In this document: piece after piece, positions 53,438-62,864 of the stretch
Numbering within the stretch: the first letter of the stretch is position 1
How the letters are laid out: each line of letters begins with the position of its first letter
Assembly (NCBI RefSeq): GCF_000023585.1
Contig: NC_012914.1
Span: 706,001-770,000, forward strand
Direction: 5' to 3'
From: Paenibacillus sp. JDR-2
GTDB taxonomy: Bacteria; Bacillota; Bacilli; Paenibacillales; Paenibacillaceae
DNA length: 64,000 bases
The notes under the pieces: generated by a model
Told to the model about the DNA's origin: nothing
Seen by the model: only the letters and a program-made list of their open reading frames with translations
Database searches by the model: none
Position numbers and translations under genes: made by a program

Positions 53438-53452
53438 TAATAATCATTATTA
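53438..53452. promoter_or_regulatory. Fur-like box
   Basis: TAATAAT-C-ATTATTA is a perfect 7-1-7 inverted repeat close to the Fur consensus (TGATAATnATTATCA) and lies 24 bases upstream of the binding-protein start. Confidence 0.65.
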
Positions 53453-53507
53453 GATAAATGATAACAATTCTCGGTTGGGATCGTCCATACACGCTGATGA
53501 CCAATAA

Positions 53508-55307
53508 TTAGACTTTTTGTGATGTGAGAAGCCGTAATGCTTCTTCCAGCTGCCGCTCCAGAGATAACGGGTCATAGCCGTAGAAAATATCGGGATTTGG
53601 CGTATATACCCGGCCGCGCCTTACAGCCTCAAGCTGCTGCCACGCAGAGGATTGGAGAGAGGCAGGCTTATCCGGATACCAGACGGAACGGTAATCGAAT
53701 AAAAAGATATGATCGGCGGCAAAGCTGGACAGCTCCTGCGAAGAGACTTCCTTGTTCGGCAGCTCGTGACGGATAAGCTGTTCGCACACGATGGCAGGCG
53801 GCGTTAACCCTAGCTCTGTATACAGGAGAAGGCCGCCCATGCTGGTGGATTTTCCGTATGCATACAGCTTGTCGGATACGATTTTAAAGATCGCCACCGT
53901 CTCGTTCCGCGCAAGAAGCGGGGCCAGAAGCTGCCTTGCCTCGGCCACCCGCCGTTCAAATCCGGCCATCCATGCGTTTGCTTCGCTTGTTCTGCTGATC
54001 GCATTCGCTAGAAACAGCAGCGGGGGACGCCAATCCTCGTCAATATCCGGAATTACGCAGACAGGTCCCGCAGCTCTTAGAAGCTCCTCCTGCTTCTGGG
54101 GCTTGTCTATAAGAATGAGATCGGGCTTTACCGAAGCCAGCTTGTCCAGGGTTTCCGGATCAGCCGTAATGGGAGTATCAACAAGGGTCATAGTCAAGCT
54201 GCCGCTGAATTGCTCCTTCATCCAAGGCTCCAGAACACCCAGCGTCGGCAACGCGCCTAGCGTCAGCATGGATGCGGTCATGTAGGCGGATAAAGCGGCA
54301 TAGCTCTTCGGAAGTGAGCGGTATACCGAAGGGGCTGCCCCAATAATCTGTTTGAACTTGCGGCTGAAGTAATGCTCGCTGTGGAAGCCCGTCAGAAAAG
54401 CAATCTCGTTCATCATTTTCTGAGGATGCAGTTGCAGGAGTTCCTGTGCTCTGCGGATTCTTATCCGGCATAAGTAATCGGTAAAGCTGTAACCCGTTTC
54501 CCGCTTGAATAAGCGGGAGAAATGCTCGGGACTAACCCCATACATGGAGGCAAGCCGGTCTCTCGTCAGATCCTCCCAATAGTGATCCCGGATATAGTCT
54601 AAGGATGATTCCATCCAGTCTCCCGCATCCGTATGCTGCGAAGTGGGCTCCAGCTTTACCAAAGCGGCCAGCCACTGGTAGAAGGCAAGACTGGCCCGAA
54701 TGGTTTTATGCGGTCCGGAGGAAGAGACGGCTTCGGATAATTCATCGGCTAAGCCGAATAAGCGTCCAGGGGCAGCGAGATGGATAATCCCTTCTTCCTG
54801 GAGCGGGGCTTGACCACGCGAGTAAGTCCAGCTGCCGGAAGCAAGCGGAGTAAGCGCAAGAAAGGTAATCCGGTCCATGACTAGCGGCTGCTCGGATCCG
54901 TTAATAATGTGCATGCCGCAGCCGGCTGGAGCGTAAAGCGCCATGCCTGCCTGCAGACTGTATTTTCGCGCATGGGTATGAATGTCTGCCGCTCCTTCCC
55001 GGACAAGCAGGACCATATCCGTGTCCGTTACGTTCCATTCCTTTGGCGCGCGCGGCGCGTAGGTGAACTTGTGGATGGACTGAAAAGTGTAGGTCATTTC
55101 GGACTGATCCGCAGGAAGCGCCGGGCGGTAAGCCTTCCGGGTCTGCAGCTCCTGGCGGATTCGTTCGGCTTCTTCTTCGCTTAACGCGCCTAAATATTTC
55201 TCGGTCCGATGCTTCCTGCGTCCTTGCTCATCGACATAGGAGGTGACAATCCGGTAATAGGTATACGTTTTGCCAAGCTTACGGACAAGCTGTTTTTTCA
55301 AAAACAT
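53508..55307 (-). CDS. Btr-like AraC regulator fused to a siderophore-binding domain, with extra N-terminal domain
   Basis: 599 residues, start supported by an AGGAGAT site. Order: an N-terminal 60-residue stretch (MFLKKQLVRKLGKTYTYYRI start, KYLGALSEEE), a cupin-like sensor (75-160), a double AraC HTH (235-335) and a periplasmic-binding-protein-like domain (340-599) that resembles FepB-type binding proteins. This is the plan of Bacillus subtilis Btr, which senses Fe-bacillibactin. The N-terminal 60 residues are not part of Btr and resemble the small N-terminal domain of IS1634-type transposases. Expected to activate the siderophore-binding gene downstream. Confidence 0.85.
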   Translation of the reverse strand: MFLKKQLVRKLGKTYTYYRIVTSYVDEQGRRKHRTEKYLGALSEEEAERIRQELQTRKAYRPALPADQSEMTYTFQSIHKFTYAPRAPKEWNVTDTDMVLLVREGAADIHTHARKYSLQAGMALYAPAGCGMHIINGSEQPLVMDRITFLALTPLASGSWTYSRGQAPLQEEGIIHLAAPGRLFGLADELSEAVSSSGPHKTIRASLAFYQWLAALVKLEPTSQHTDAGDWMESSLDYIRDHYWEDLTRDRLASMYGVSPEHFSRLFKRETGYSFTDYLCRIRIRRAQELLQLHPQKMMNEIAFLTGFHSEHYFSRKFKQIIGAAPSVYRSLPKSYAALSAYMTASMLTLGALPTLGVLEPWMKEQFSGSLTMTLVDTPITADPETLDKLASVKPDLILIDKPQKQEELLRAAGPVCVIPDIDEDWRPPLLFLANAISRTSEANAWMAGFERRVAEARQLLAPLLARNETVAIFKIVSDKLYAYGKSTSMGGLLLYTELGLTPPAIVCEQLIRHELPNKEVSSQELSSFAADHIFLFDYRSVWYPDKPASLQSSAWQQLEAVRRGRVYTPNPDIFYGYDPLSLERQLEEALRLLTSQKV

Positions 55308-55349
55308 AGTTATTTAATCTCCTGTAAGTTGAGGACTATTGTAGGGACT

Positions 55350-55363
55350 AACTAATGTTAGTT
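55350..55363. promoter_or_regulatory. Palindrome upstream of the Btr-like gene
   Basis: AACTAA-TG-TTAGTT, 43 bases before the btr-like start. Could be an operator for that gene; no other support. Confidence 0.35.
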
Positions 55364-55418
55364 TGCCATATAGGGGCTGGGGGGAGTCAAGAGAATCATT
55401 TTTTTTAAAACTTCTCAA

Positions 55419-55445
55419 GTGGTATGACATTTTATGTCATACCAC
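55419..55445. promoter_or_regulatory. Perfect palindromic operator of the WYL cassette
   Basis: Twelve-base arms GTGGTATGACAT (55419-55430) and ATGTCATACCAC (55434-55445) around TTT. It overlaps the -35 region of a promoter whose -10 is TATAAT (55452-55457); the -35 hexamer at 17-base spacing (ATTTTA) is poor, so activation or repression by a bound regulator is likely. The regulator encoded two genes on has a WYL domain. Confidence 0.8.
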
Positions 55446-55489
55446 CTGTTCTATAATGGGCACATCACAACGAAATGAGGTCACGAACA

Positions 55490-55678
55490 ATGGCAAAAAC
55501 AAAACGGGGACGCGTATTGTGGAACCTTCCTTCCCGAAGCAGAGGGACTTGTCCCGTATGCGGAAGAACAAGAATTAAGCTTTTGTATACGCAGACGACA
55601 TCGGAAGGAAAAACATTGAAAGTGTGCAAACGGTGTATAAATGCCACACAAGAGAGAGTGGACGCGGCAGTCTCGTAG
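55490..55678 (+). CDS. Small zinc-ribbon protein
   Basis: 62 residues from ATG 55490 (GAGGTCA site). Cys21/Cys24 (CPVCG) and Cys46/Cys49 (CKRC) form a four-cysteine zinc ribbon; the first 20 residues are very basic (KTKRGR, SRSRG). It could bind nucleic acid or the ribosome. I do not recognise the family. First gene of a four-gene cassette. Confidence 0.65.
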   Translation: MAKTKRGRVLWNLPSRSRGTCPVCGRTRIKLLYTQTTSEGKTLKVCKRCINATQERVDAAVS

Positions 55679-55750
55679 AAAAATGGATTGCAGTTCATCT
55701 CTAGAAAATGATGTAATAATATAGAAACAACAAAAGGAGGCTGTGTGAGG

Positions 55751-56668
55751 ATGAGCAATATGCATCGCATTGGATGGTTCGATCAACAAGTACGTGCGGG
55801 ACTTTATCCGAATAGCAGCCTTCTAGCTAAACAATTCGAGATTTCCAAGAGACAAGCGGCCAGGGATATTGAGTATATGGAAATGTCCCTTCGCGCTCCA
55901 CTCAAATACGTGGCGAAGTATCGGGGCTATTGCTACGAGGATGAGGCGTTTGTTCTGCCGCATCTGTATTTGTCGGAAGAAGAGCAGAAAATATTGAAAT
56001 ATCTTGCGCTTCGATACCGGCACTACAATTATGACAACGCCGAGTCCGTAAAGCGCGTGGCCGATCTGTTGAGCAGGTTTGAGGCTTCCGATCAACTGGA
56101 CGGACTCAAGCTTCCGATATTCGATGCCAATCCGCGGACGATTCAAGCGATGGAGCTGCTTTCCCAGGCTATCGCGGGTAAGAAGTCCGTTCACCTGCTA
56201 TACAAGGATGAAGAAGGCGAGCGTCAATTGCTAGTAAGCCCAATCCGCTTCGTTTCCCGCTATCATGCGGATTATGTTGCCGTGTATAACGGGGGGGATG
56301 AACGTCCGGTTCTTCTTAGACTGGACGGGATCTTGCAGATTTCCATAGCGGTTGCGGCATCCGAATGCGAGACCAAGAAGAATGAATTCGACTACTTGGA
56401 ACAAGGCAGCAAGCCGGCCCGCGCTCCATATCTGGCGAAGATTAAACTAAGCTCCCCTTTGAGCGGCAATAGCTGGAGGGGTTTTACTATACAAACGCAA
56501 GAAGAGCTTATTTATACCATTGCTTTTTATGATACGGACAGCTTTCTTCAGCATTTGCTTATTACCGAATGGGAAGAGCTGATTGCTCCGAGATGGCTTA
56601 AAAAAAAGCTGCAAAATAAGTGTGAGCAGATCGCACAGCGATTAGACACAACGACGGAATTCAGTTAG
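55751..56668 (+). CDS. WYL-domain transcriptional regulator
   Basis: 305 residues (ATG 55751; GTG 55745 possible; AAAGGAGG site at 55734). N-terminal winged HTH (about 8-60; SLLAKQFEISKRQAARDIEYM) and a WYL domain (about 130-200; SVHLLYKDEEGERQ, PIRFVSRYHADYVAVYN) where the namesake W-Y-L reads YVAVY. A C-terminal WCX-like extension follows. Such regulators bind DNA as dimers and can sense nucleic acid or nucleotides. Expected to act on the palindrome at 55419. Confidence 0.82.
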   Translation: MSNMHRIGWFDQQVRAGLYPNSSLLAKQFEISKRQAARDIEYMEMSLRAPLKYVAKYRGYCYEDEAFVLPHLYLSEEEQKILKYLALRYRHYNYDNAESVKRVADLLSRFEASDQLDGLKLPIFDANPRTIQAMELLSQAIAGKKSVHLLYKDEEGERQLLVSPIRFVSRYHADYVAVYNGGDERPVLLRLDGILQISIAVAASECETKKNEFDYLEQGSKPARAPYLAKIKLSSPLSGNSWRGFTIQTQEELIYTIAFYDTDSFLQHLLITEWEELIAPRWLKKKLQNKCEQIAQRLDTTTEFS

Positions 56669-56677
56669 GGGAATGCT

Positions 56678-57673
56678 ATGCCAAGCGTACAATTGGGGCT
56701 TAACATGAAACGGGAATCCAAATCTTACATCGATAGTCTCTATGCAGTTCTAACCGCAGCCGGATTGTTTGAGGGCCCTAAATATCGGCTTTCGGGTCTT
56801 ACCGGAATGGCCTTCAAATTTACGGTCCATGAAAGACTGCTGCCTTTATCCGTGTCAGCGTATGGGCAATGGATAAACGAGCATAAGCCGGGTATGGACA
56901 ACCTTGGTATATATACGGTGTATGATTGTGGACGGACGAGACATCCAACTTTCCGCCATTACCAGCAGGATGCCGTTGAGTGGGTCAAGGATAGCCTCGA
57001 TAACGGGGTAGGGGTTATTTATTGGATTCCGGAGTTTGGCGTAATTGACGGCTACGATGAAGAGGACCGGGTATTTTTCGTAAATGATGGCTGGTCCGAT
57101 GAACCTCATGTAGTCCTGTATGATAATTTAGGTCTTAATTTTACGGAGTTCTGGTACTGCCAGGCGGTTGGCGGGAAGGTGGATATCGCAAGAGAGTTGA
57201 TGATCCTTGAATCGCTGCGGCTTGCCATTTATGACTGGGACACTCCTTATAAAACACTTCCCAATACGGATATCGCATCCGGCAAGCTTGCTTATGACTT
57301 CTTGATTCAGGCTCTTCGGCAAGGGGACTACGATGAGGGCGGTGCCGTCTATATCCTTGATTCCTATTGCTATTCAAGGGAGGAAATTCTCTCTTATTTG
57401 CAAGAGGCGCAGGGACTTTGGCCTGAAATAGATGAAGCTGTACGACTCTATAAGCAGCTAAATGAGCTGCTCCCGCTGATTCGAAATGCCATTATCCATA
57501 ACATGGATTCCAGACAAATAGATCGCAATCAATGGGATGCCTTAATTGGCTATATAACGGAAGCAAAGCAGCTAGAGGATCATGCAGTTAACGAATTCCG
57601 CCTAATATCAGACCGTTGCCCGGATCCGCGAAGATCCGTCATTCCTAGGTGGGGAATTCATACCCCTAAATGA
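56678..57673 (+). CDS. Unknown protein with C39/BtrH-like fold (paralogue 1)
   Basis: 331 residues, nine bases after the WYL gene. The pattern SYIDSLYAVLTAAGLFEGP, LSGLTGMAFKFTV, then VGVIYWIPEFGVIDGYD and FFVNDG resembles papain-fold C39-type or BtrH N-terminal proteins. The expected catalytic Cys (in the SYIDSLY region) and the His before GYD are both absent, so it looks like a pseudo-enzyme or substrate-binding version. The C-terminal 150 residues are helical. A tandem paralogue follows. No signal peptide. Confidence 0.55.
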   Translation: MPSVQLGLNMKRESKSYIDSLYAVLTAAGLFEGPKYRLSGLTGMAFKFTVHERLLPLSVSAYGQWINEHKPGMDNLGIYTVYDCGRTRHPTFRHYQQDAVEWVKDSLDNGVGVIYWIPEFGVIDGYDEEDRVFFVNDGWSDEPHVVLYDNLGLNFTEFWYCQAVGGKVDIARELMILESLRLAIYDWDTPYKTLPNTDIASGKLAYDFLIQALRQGDYDEGGAVYILDSYCYSREEILSYLQEAQGLWPEIDEAVRLYKQLNELLPLIRNAIIHNMDSRQIDRNQWDALIGYITEAKQLEDHAVNEFRLISDRCPDPRRSVIPRWGIHTPK

Positions 57674-57698
57674 TTGACATGACGAGAGGTGAGCAGCG

Positions 57699-58643
57699 AT
57701 GGTTATCCTCGCAGACTTGAAAATGACAGTGGAGTCAGAATCTTATATTGATGCCATGCATGCTGTTCTTCATCATAAAGGATGGATAAATGGCTCAAAA
57801 GCAATGCTGGCTGGCATGACATCTATGGCTTTCCGTTTTACCGTAAACCGGCGTTTAACGGAGGAAGCTCCGACAGCTTACAATTGGGTAGCCGAGAATT
57901 TTCTCGCAGCGGATTTTATTGGAATTGGTTCTTCGCAAAATGCGGGTTTTAGCTTTGATGCTACATTACCGCTCTATAGGGAAGCGGCTGTATCCCAGAT
58001 TAAAAAGACAATAGACAATGGAATAGGCGCCGTCATTTGGAGGAATCAATTTGTTGCGGTTGCTGGTTACGATAATGCAGAGCAATCCCTGATTCTCTCG
58101 AACGGAAGCGATGAAATGGAATATTTGCCGTATAACTCTTTCGGCAATCCGATCTCGCCTTATTGGTATTACCAGCTCTTCGAGAACAGAATTGAGTTAG
58201 ACCATATGGAAATATGCAAGGAATCGCTGATGCAGGCGGTATACCGCTGGGAAACTCATAATCCGCTCCTGCCCGAGACGGAGTATGCCTGCGGCCGAGA
58301 AGCATATGCGGCAATAGCATCAGCTCTGCAAAGCGGAGACTATGATCATGAGGGATGGCAGGCAACTTTGCGATGCTATGCGGCTTCCAAGAGGGATATC
58401 CGCGACTATTTCTCCGTGTTGGAAACCTATTGGCCTTCGCTTCGAGCCGCATCGGTTCAGTACGCCTGCGTGGCGGAAGCTTTCGGGGAGATAGAGCGCT
58501 TAGTGCTTAATGACAGCCTGACTGAAACGATTATCTCCGAGCTTCTGCAAGCAGCTCAAGCCGAGGAGAAGGCAATTGAGGAGATAAAGGCATTTATGCG
58601 GGAAACGCTCGATATCCGAGAAGGCGATATCGCCTTGAGATAA
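57699..58643 (+). CDS. Unknown protein with C39/BtrH-like fold (paralogue 2)
   Basis: 314 residues, 25 bases after paralogue 1 (GAGAGGTGAG site). Shares ESxSYIDxxxAVL, LxGMTSMAFRFTV, DNGIGAVIW, VAGYD and the QSGDYDHEG helix region with paralogue 1, clearly from a duplication. It also lacks the Cys and His of active C39-type proteins. Helical C-terminal part ending in acidic, Glu-rich helices. Ends at a strong terminator, so the cassette is 55490-58643. Confidence 0.55.
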   Translation: MVILADLKMTVESESYIDAMHAVLHHKGWINGSKAMLAGMTSMAFRFTVNRRLTEEAPTAYNWVAENFLAADFIGIGSSQNAGFSFDATLPLYREAAVSQIKKTIDNGIGAVIWRNQFVAVAGYDNAEQSLILSNGSDEMEYLPYNSFGNPISPYWYYQLFENRIELDHMEICKESLMQAVYRWETHNPLLPETEYACGREAYAAIASALQSGDYDHEGWQATLRCYAASKRDIRDYFSVLETYWPSLRAASVQYACVAEAFGEIERLVLNDSLTETIISELLQAAQAEEKAIEEIKAFMRETLDIREGDIALR

Positions 58644-58650
58644 ACTTTAT

Positions 58651-58689
58651 AAAGACTTAAGCAGATAAATCCGCTTAAGTCTTTTTTTT
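58651..58689 (+). terminator. Terminator of the WYL cassette
   Basis: Stem AAAGACTTAAGC (58651-58662) with GCTTAAGTCTTT (58673-58684), inner GAT/ATC, then a T-run of eight or more. Confidence 0.9.
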
Positions 58690-58802
58690 GTTTGTTTTTT
58701 TATAAAAACGAGTTAACGAAGTGAAAAGATTTAAAAAGCCTCCGCTTGTATGATTTGTCTATCGGCTCATTCATCTCACAAATCGAGAGGGGATAGACAG
58801 AA

Positions 58803-59960
58803 ATGAAAAAGATGTTATCGATCTTCGTGTTAACCGCATTAATCGTTGTCCTTGCCGCTTGCGGCGCGAACAGCAGCAGTAAAGACAACGGCAACAACGG
58901 CGGCGAAAAGGCAGCGAACAACACATCCGGCGCAAACAGCACGGAAAGCACAAACGCAGGCACAACCACAGAAAAAGGCAAAATCGGCATCTCCATGCCG
59001 ACCAAATCGTCGGAGCGCTGGGTGGGCGACGGCGCCAATATGAAGAAGGAATTCGAAGCGCTTGGTTATACGGTAGACCTTCAGTATGCGGAGGATGTAA
59101 TCGAGAACCAGGTTTCCCAAATCGAGAACATGATCACGAAGGGCGTTAAAGTGCTCGTTATTGCCGCAATCGACGGCGAGTCCCTGACGGACGTGCTGCA
59201 AAAAGCAGCGGACCAGAACATTCAAGTGATCGCTTATGACCGTCTGATCAAAAATACCGAGCATGTCAGCTACTACGCAACCTTCGATAACTTCAAAGTA
59301 GGTGTGCTGCAAGCCTCCTACCTCGAAGATAAGCTTGGCCTGAAGGACGGCAAAGGGCCGTTTAACATTGAACTGTTCGCCGGTTCCCCGGACGATAACA
59401 ATGCTTACTTCTTCTTTGACGGCGCGATGTCGGTTCTCCAGCCTTACATCGACAGCGGCAAGCTGGTCGTGAAGAGCGGCCAGACGAAAATGGAGCAGGT
59501 CGCAACCCTCCGTTGGGACGGTGCAACCGCGCAATCCCGGATGGATAACCTGCTAAGCGCGAACTATGCAAGCGACACGGTTAACGCCGTATTGTCTCCG
59601 TATGACGGTATCAGTATCGGCATTATCTCCTCCCTGAAAGGGGTAGGCTACGGCACGGCGGATAAGCCAATGCCAATCATAACAGGCCAGGATGCCGAGG
59701 TTGCTTCGGTGAAATCCATCATTGCCGGTGAGCAGACCTCCACGATCTTCAAGGATACCCGCGAGCTTGCGAAGGTAGCGGTCAGCATGGCCCAAGCGGT
59801 GATCGAAGGCAAAGAAGCGCAAGTGAACGACACGAAAACGTACAACAACGGCGTGAAGGTCGTTCCTTCCTTCCTGCTGGAGCCGGTATCGGTAGACAGC
59901 GCCAACTACAAGCAAGTACTGGTCGATTCGGGCTATTACACCGAAGATGAACTGAAATAA
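58803..59960 (+). CDS. chvE: Multiple-sugar-binding lipoprotein (ChvE/XylF-type)
   Basis: 385 residues. Lipobox LAACG, a Ser/Thr/Asn tether (20-60), then a family-4 periplasmic-binding fold with [47 protein letters not shown] and [12 protein letters not shown], as in ChvE-type multiple-monosaccharide binders. First gene of the transporter; a hairpin separates it from the ATPase gene. Confidence 0.88.
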   Translation: MKKMLSIFVLTALIVVLAACGANSSSKDNGNNGGEKAANNTSGANSTESTNAGTTTEKGKIGISMPTKSSERWVGDGANMKKEFEALGYTVDLQYAEDVIENQVSQIENMITKGVKVLVIAAIDGESLTDVLQKAADQNIQVIAYDRLIKNTEHVSYYATFDNFKVGVLQASYLEDKLGLKDGKGPFNIELFAGSPDDNNAYFFFDGAMSVLQPYIDSGKLVVKSGQTKMEQVATLRWDGATAQSRMDNLLSANYASDTVNAVLSPYDGISIGIISSLKGVGYGTADKPMPIITGQDAEVASVKSIIAGEQTSTIFKDTRELAKVAVSMAQAVIEGKEAQVNDTKTYNNGVKVVPSFLLEPVSVDSANYKQVLVDSGYYTEDELK

Positions 59961-59983
59961 AGTACTCACGCATTGCGGCAGCC

Positions 59984-60025
59984 AAATGATTTAGCGACGG
60001 CCCCAAAGCCGTTGCTAGATCATTT
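59984..60025 (+). terminator. Intercistronic hairpin between chvE and mmsA
   Basis: Stem AAATGAT + TAGC + ACGGC with GCCGT + GCTA + ATCATTT, no T-run. Likely a partial terminator or mRNA-stabilising element that keeps binding-protein levels above the membrane components. Confidence 0.6.
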
Positions 60026-60063
60026 TCCGTATTCCTTATCCAACTGAAGGCGTGGTGATAGCT

Positions 60064-61593
60064 TTGACTGATATCCTGCTCGAAATGCGGGGAATCACCA
60101 AAACCTTTCCGGGCGTAAAGGCGCTGGAGAACGTTAACTTAAAGGTAAAAGAAGGCGAAATACACGCGCTTATGGGAGAGAACGGCGCGGGCAAATCGAC
60201 GCTCATGAAAGTACTCTCCGGCGTATATCCGTTTGGATCCTATGAAGGCGACATTTTATTCAAGGGCAAAGCCTGCGAATTTAAAGATATCGGAAGCAGC
60301 GAGCAGCTTGGCATCGTCATCATCCACCAGGAGCTTGCGCTTATTCCGCAGCTGTCCGTGGCTGAAAATATTTTCCTCGGCAACGAGCAGGCAAGCCGCG
60401 GCATTATCAACTGGAACGAGACGGTGGTGAAGACGCGCGAGCTGCTCAAAACGGTAGGCTTGTCCGAATCCCCGAACACGCTTGCAGGAACGATGGGAGT
60501 AGGCAAGCAGCAGCTTGTCGAGATTGCGAAAGCTTTATCGAAGGAAGTAAAGCTGCTTATCCTGGACGAACCAACCGCAGCGCTAAACGAAGAGGACAGC
60601 GAAAATCTGCTGAATTTGATGCTGGCGTTCAAGGAGCAGGGGCTGACGTCCATTATCATCTCCCACAAGCTTAACGAAATTATGAAGGTAGCCGACTCCA
60701 TTACGATTCTGCGCGACGGCCAGACGATCGAGACGCTGCGGGTTCGGGAGGATCAAATTACCGAGGACCGGATTATTAAAGGAATGGTTGGACGCGATCT
60801 GACGCATCGTTATCCGGAGCGGGAGCCGAATATCGGAGATATCCTGTTTGAGGTCAAAGACTGGAACGTCTACCATCCGCAGCAATCGGACCGGAAAGTG
60901 ATCGACGAAGTCAGCTTCCATATTAACCGCGGCGAGATTGTTGGCATTGCGGGGCTGATGGGGGCGGGACGGACGGAGCTTGCGATGAGTATATTCGGTC
61001 AATCCTACGGAAAAAAAATCAGCGGCCAGCTGTTCAAGGACGGCCGGGAAATCCGTCTGCCCGACATCAGCAAAGCGATCGACGAGGGTATTGCTTACGT
61101 AACCGAGGACCGCAAGGAATACGGGCTTATCCTGATGGACGATATCAAACGCAATACAACGCTTGCCAACCTATGGGGTATTTCCAAATGGTTTGTGGTG
61201 GACGATTACAAAGAGATAACCGAGGCGGAAGGCTTCCGCAAGAAGCTGAACATCAAGACGCCAAGCGTCCATCAGAAAACCGGCAACCTGAGCGGAGGAA
61301 ACCAACAGAAGGTTGTGCTAAGCAAGTGGATTTTTACCGGTCCGGACCTCCTTATTCTCGATGAACCAACCCGGGGCATTGACGTAGGGGCGAAATACGA
61401 GATTTACACCATTATCAATCAGCTGGCTGAACAAGGGAAAGGGATTTTGATGATCTCCTCGGAGCTGCCGGAGCTGCTCGGGATGTGCGACCGGATTTAC
61501 GTCATGAACGAAGGACGTTTTACCGGGGAAGTGCCAAGAGCCGAAGCCAGCCAGGAAACGCTTATGAAGTATATGACGAAAAGCAGGAGGTAG
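60064..61593 (+). CDS. mmsA: Multiple-monosaccharide ABC ATPase (MmsA/GguA type)
   Basis: 509 residues from TTG 60064 (GTGGTGAT site, five-base spacing; GTG 60052 and 60055 are alternatives). Two fused ATPase domains: Walker [10 protein letters not shown] (about 38-46), signature [12 protein letters not shown], Walker [12 protein letters not shown]; second half GLMGAGRTE, signature [21 protein letters not shown]. Typical of sugar-family class II importers. Confidence 0.9.
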   Translation: MTDILLEMRGITKTFPGVKALENVNLKVKEGEIHALMGENGAGKSTLMKVLSGVYPFGSYEGDILFKGKACEFKDIGSSEQLGIVIIHQELALIPQLSVAENIFLGNEQASRGIINWNETVVKTRELLKTVGLSESPNTLAGTMGVGKQQLVEIAKALSKEVKLLILDEPTAALNEEDSENLLNLMLAFKEQGLTSIIISHKLNEIMKVADSITILRDGQTIETLRVREDQITEDRIIKGMVGRDLTHRYPEREPNIGDILFEVKDWNVYHPQQSDRKVIDEVSFHINRGEIVGIAGLMGAGRTELAMSIFGQSYGKKISGQLFKDGREIRLPDISKAIDEGIAYVTEDRKEYGLILMDDIKRNTTLANLWGISKWFVVDDYKEITEAEGFRKKLNIKTPSVHQKTGNLSGGNQQKVVLSKWIFTGPDLLILDEPTRGIDVGAKYEIYTIINQLAEQGKGILMISSELPELLGMCDRIYVMNEGRFTGEVPRAEASQETLMKYMTKSRR

Positions 61594-61599
61594 GACAGC

Positions 61600-62763
61600 A
61601 TGGAAACCGCTCTGAAATTAATACGCAGCAATATCCGGCAATACGGCATGTTTATTGCCTTGATTTTAATCATGCTGCTCTTTCAGTTTCTATCCGACGG
61701 CATTCTGCTGAAGCCGCTTAATATTACGAACCTTATTTTGCAGAACAGCTATATTCTTATTCTGGCCATTGGCATGCTGCTCGTTATAATAACCGGACAT
61801 ATTGATCTTTCCGTCGGCTCCGTTGCGGCATTTGTCGGTGCGGTGTCGGCCATCATGATGGTCAAACACGGGATGTCCTTCCCGGTGGCGATGGTGCTGT
61901 CGCTAGTGTTTGGCGCTATCGTTGGCGCTTGGCAGGGCTTCTGGGTTGCTTACGTACGGATTCCTTCCTTTATCGTCACGCTGGCTGGGATGTTATTATT
62001 CCGCGGCCTCACGATGCTGGTGCTGGACGGCAAGTCGGTTGCTCCGTTCCCTCAAGGCTTCCGTTCCATAAGCACGGGATTCCTGCCGGACATTCCGGGT
62101 AACTGGGACATTCATCTGCTTACGGTGTTGATCGGTATCATACTGTCGGTGTTGTACATCTTTATGGAGTGGCGCGGACGTCTAGTCCAGAAAAGATACA
62201 AGCTTGAGCTGCTGCCGATCCCGTTCTTCCTAATCAAGCTGGCGGCAATCGTGATTATTACAAACCTGTTTACGTACGTGCTTGCTTCCTACAAAGGTCT
62301 TCCGAACATTCTCATCATGCTGTTTGTTCTGATTGCCTTGTACACCTTCGTGATGCGAAAAACGGTTATGGGCCGTCATATCTATGCGCTTGGAGGCAAT
62401 GAAAAGGCAGCAAGATTGTCAGGGGTGAAGACGAAAAAGATGACCTTCTGGGTCTTCGTTAATATGGGCGTGCTTGCCGCCCTTGCGGGTCTTGTGTTTG
62501 CGGCAAGGCTGAACGCGGCTACTCCAAAGGCAGGGGTGAACTTCGAGCTGGATGCCATCGCGGCTGTCTTTATCGGCGGCGCTTCGGCAACGGGCGGAGT
62601 GGGTACGGTAATCGGAGCGATCGTTGGCGGTCTCGTTATGGGCGTCATGAATAACGGGATGTCGCTGGTTGGTCTAGGCATCGATTATCAGCAGGGCATC
62701 AAGGGTCTGGTTCTGCTGCTCGCGGTTGCTTTCGACCTCTATAACAAAAACAAATCTGCTTAA
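61600..62763 (+). CDS. mmsB: Multiple-monosaccharide ABC permease (MmsB/GguB type)
   Basis: 387 residues, about ten membrane segments; GHIDLSVGSVAAFVGA is the family signature, and KLSGVKTKK-type GNEKAARLSGVKTKK marks the coupling loop. AGGAGGTAGG site, six bases after mmsA. Completes a ChvE-MmsA-MmsB importer for aldose sugars such as xylose, arabinose or galactose. Confidence 0.9.
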   Translation: METALKLIRSNIRQYGMFIALILIMLLFQFLSDGILLKPLNITNLILQNSYILILAIGMLLVIITGHIDLSVGSVAAFVGAVSAIMMVKHGMSFPVAMVLSLVFGAIVGAWQGFWVAYVRIPSFIVTLAGMLLFRGLTMLVLDGKSVAPFPQGFRSISTGFLPDIPGNWDIHLLTVLIGIILSVLYIFMEWRGRLVQKRYKLELLPIPFFLIKLAAIVIITNLFTYVLASYKGLPNILIMLFVLIALYTFVMRKTVMGRHIYALGGNEKAARLSGVKTKKMTFWVFVNMGVLAALAGLVFAARLNAATPKAGVNFELDAIAAVFIGGASATGGVGTVIGAIVGGLVMGVMNNGMSLVGLGIDYQQGIKGLVLLLAVAFDLYNKNKSA

Positions 62764-62781
62764 TAACAGAGCCGTCTCTTG

Positions 62782-62814
62782 GCGCGTCTAAACACTTCTT
62801 GTGTCTAGGCGCGC
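62782..62814 (+). terminator. Hairpin between mmsB and the sensor gene
   Basis: Stem GCGCGTCTAAACAC (62782-62795) with GTGTCTAGGCGCGC (62801-62814), mismatched at two positions, with no T-run. Partial terminator or processing site. Confidence 0.5.
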
Positions 62815-62864
62815 TTAACTGCTATGTTAATGAAAGCGGTTTTTTGCATATTGGGGGGATCCGG

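Noticed and set aside
58839..59969. Antisense frames over the sugar-binding protein gene
   Set aside because: Shadows of chvE without ribosome sites.
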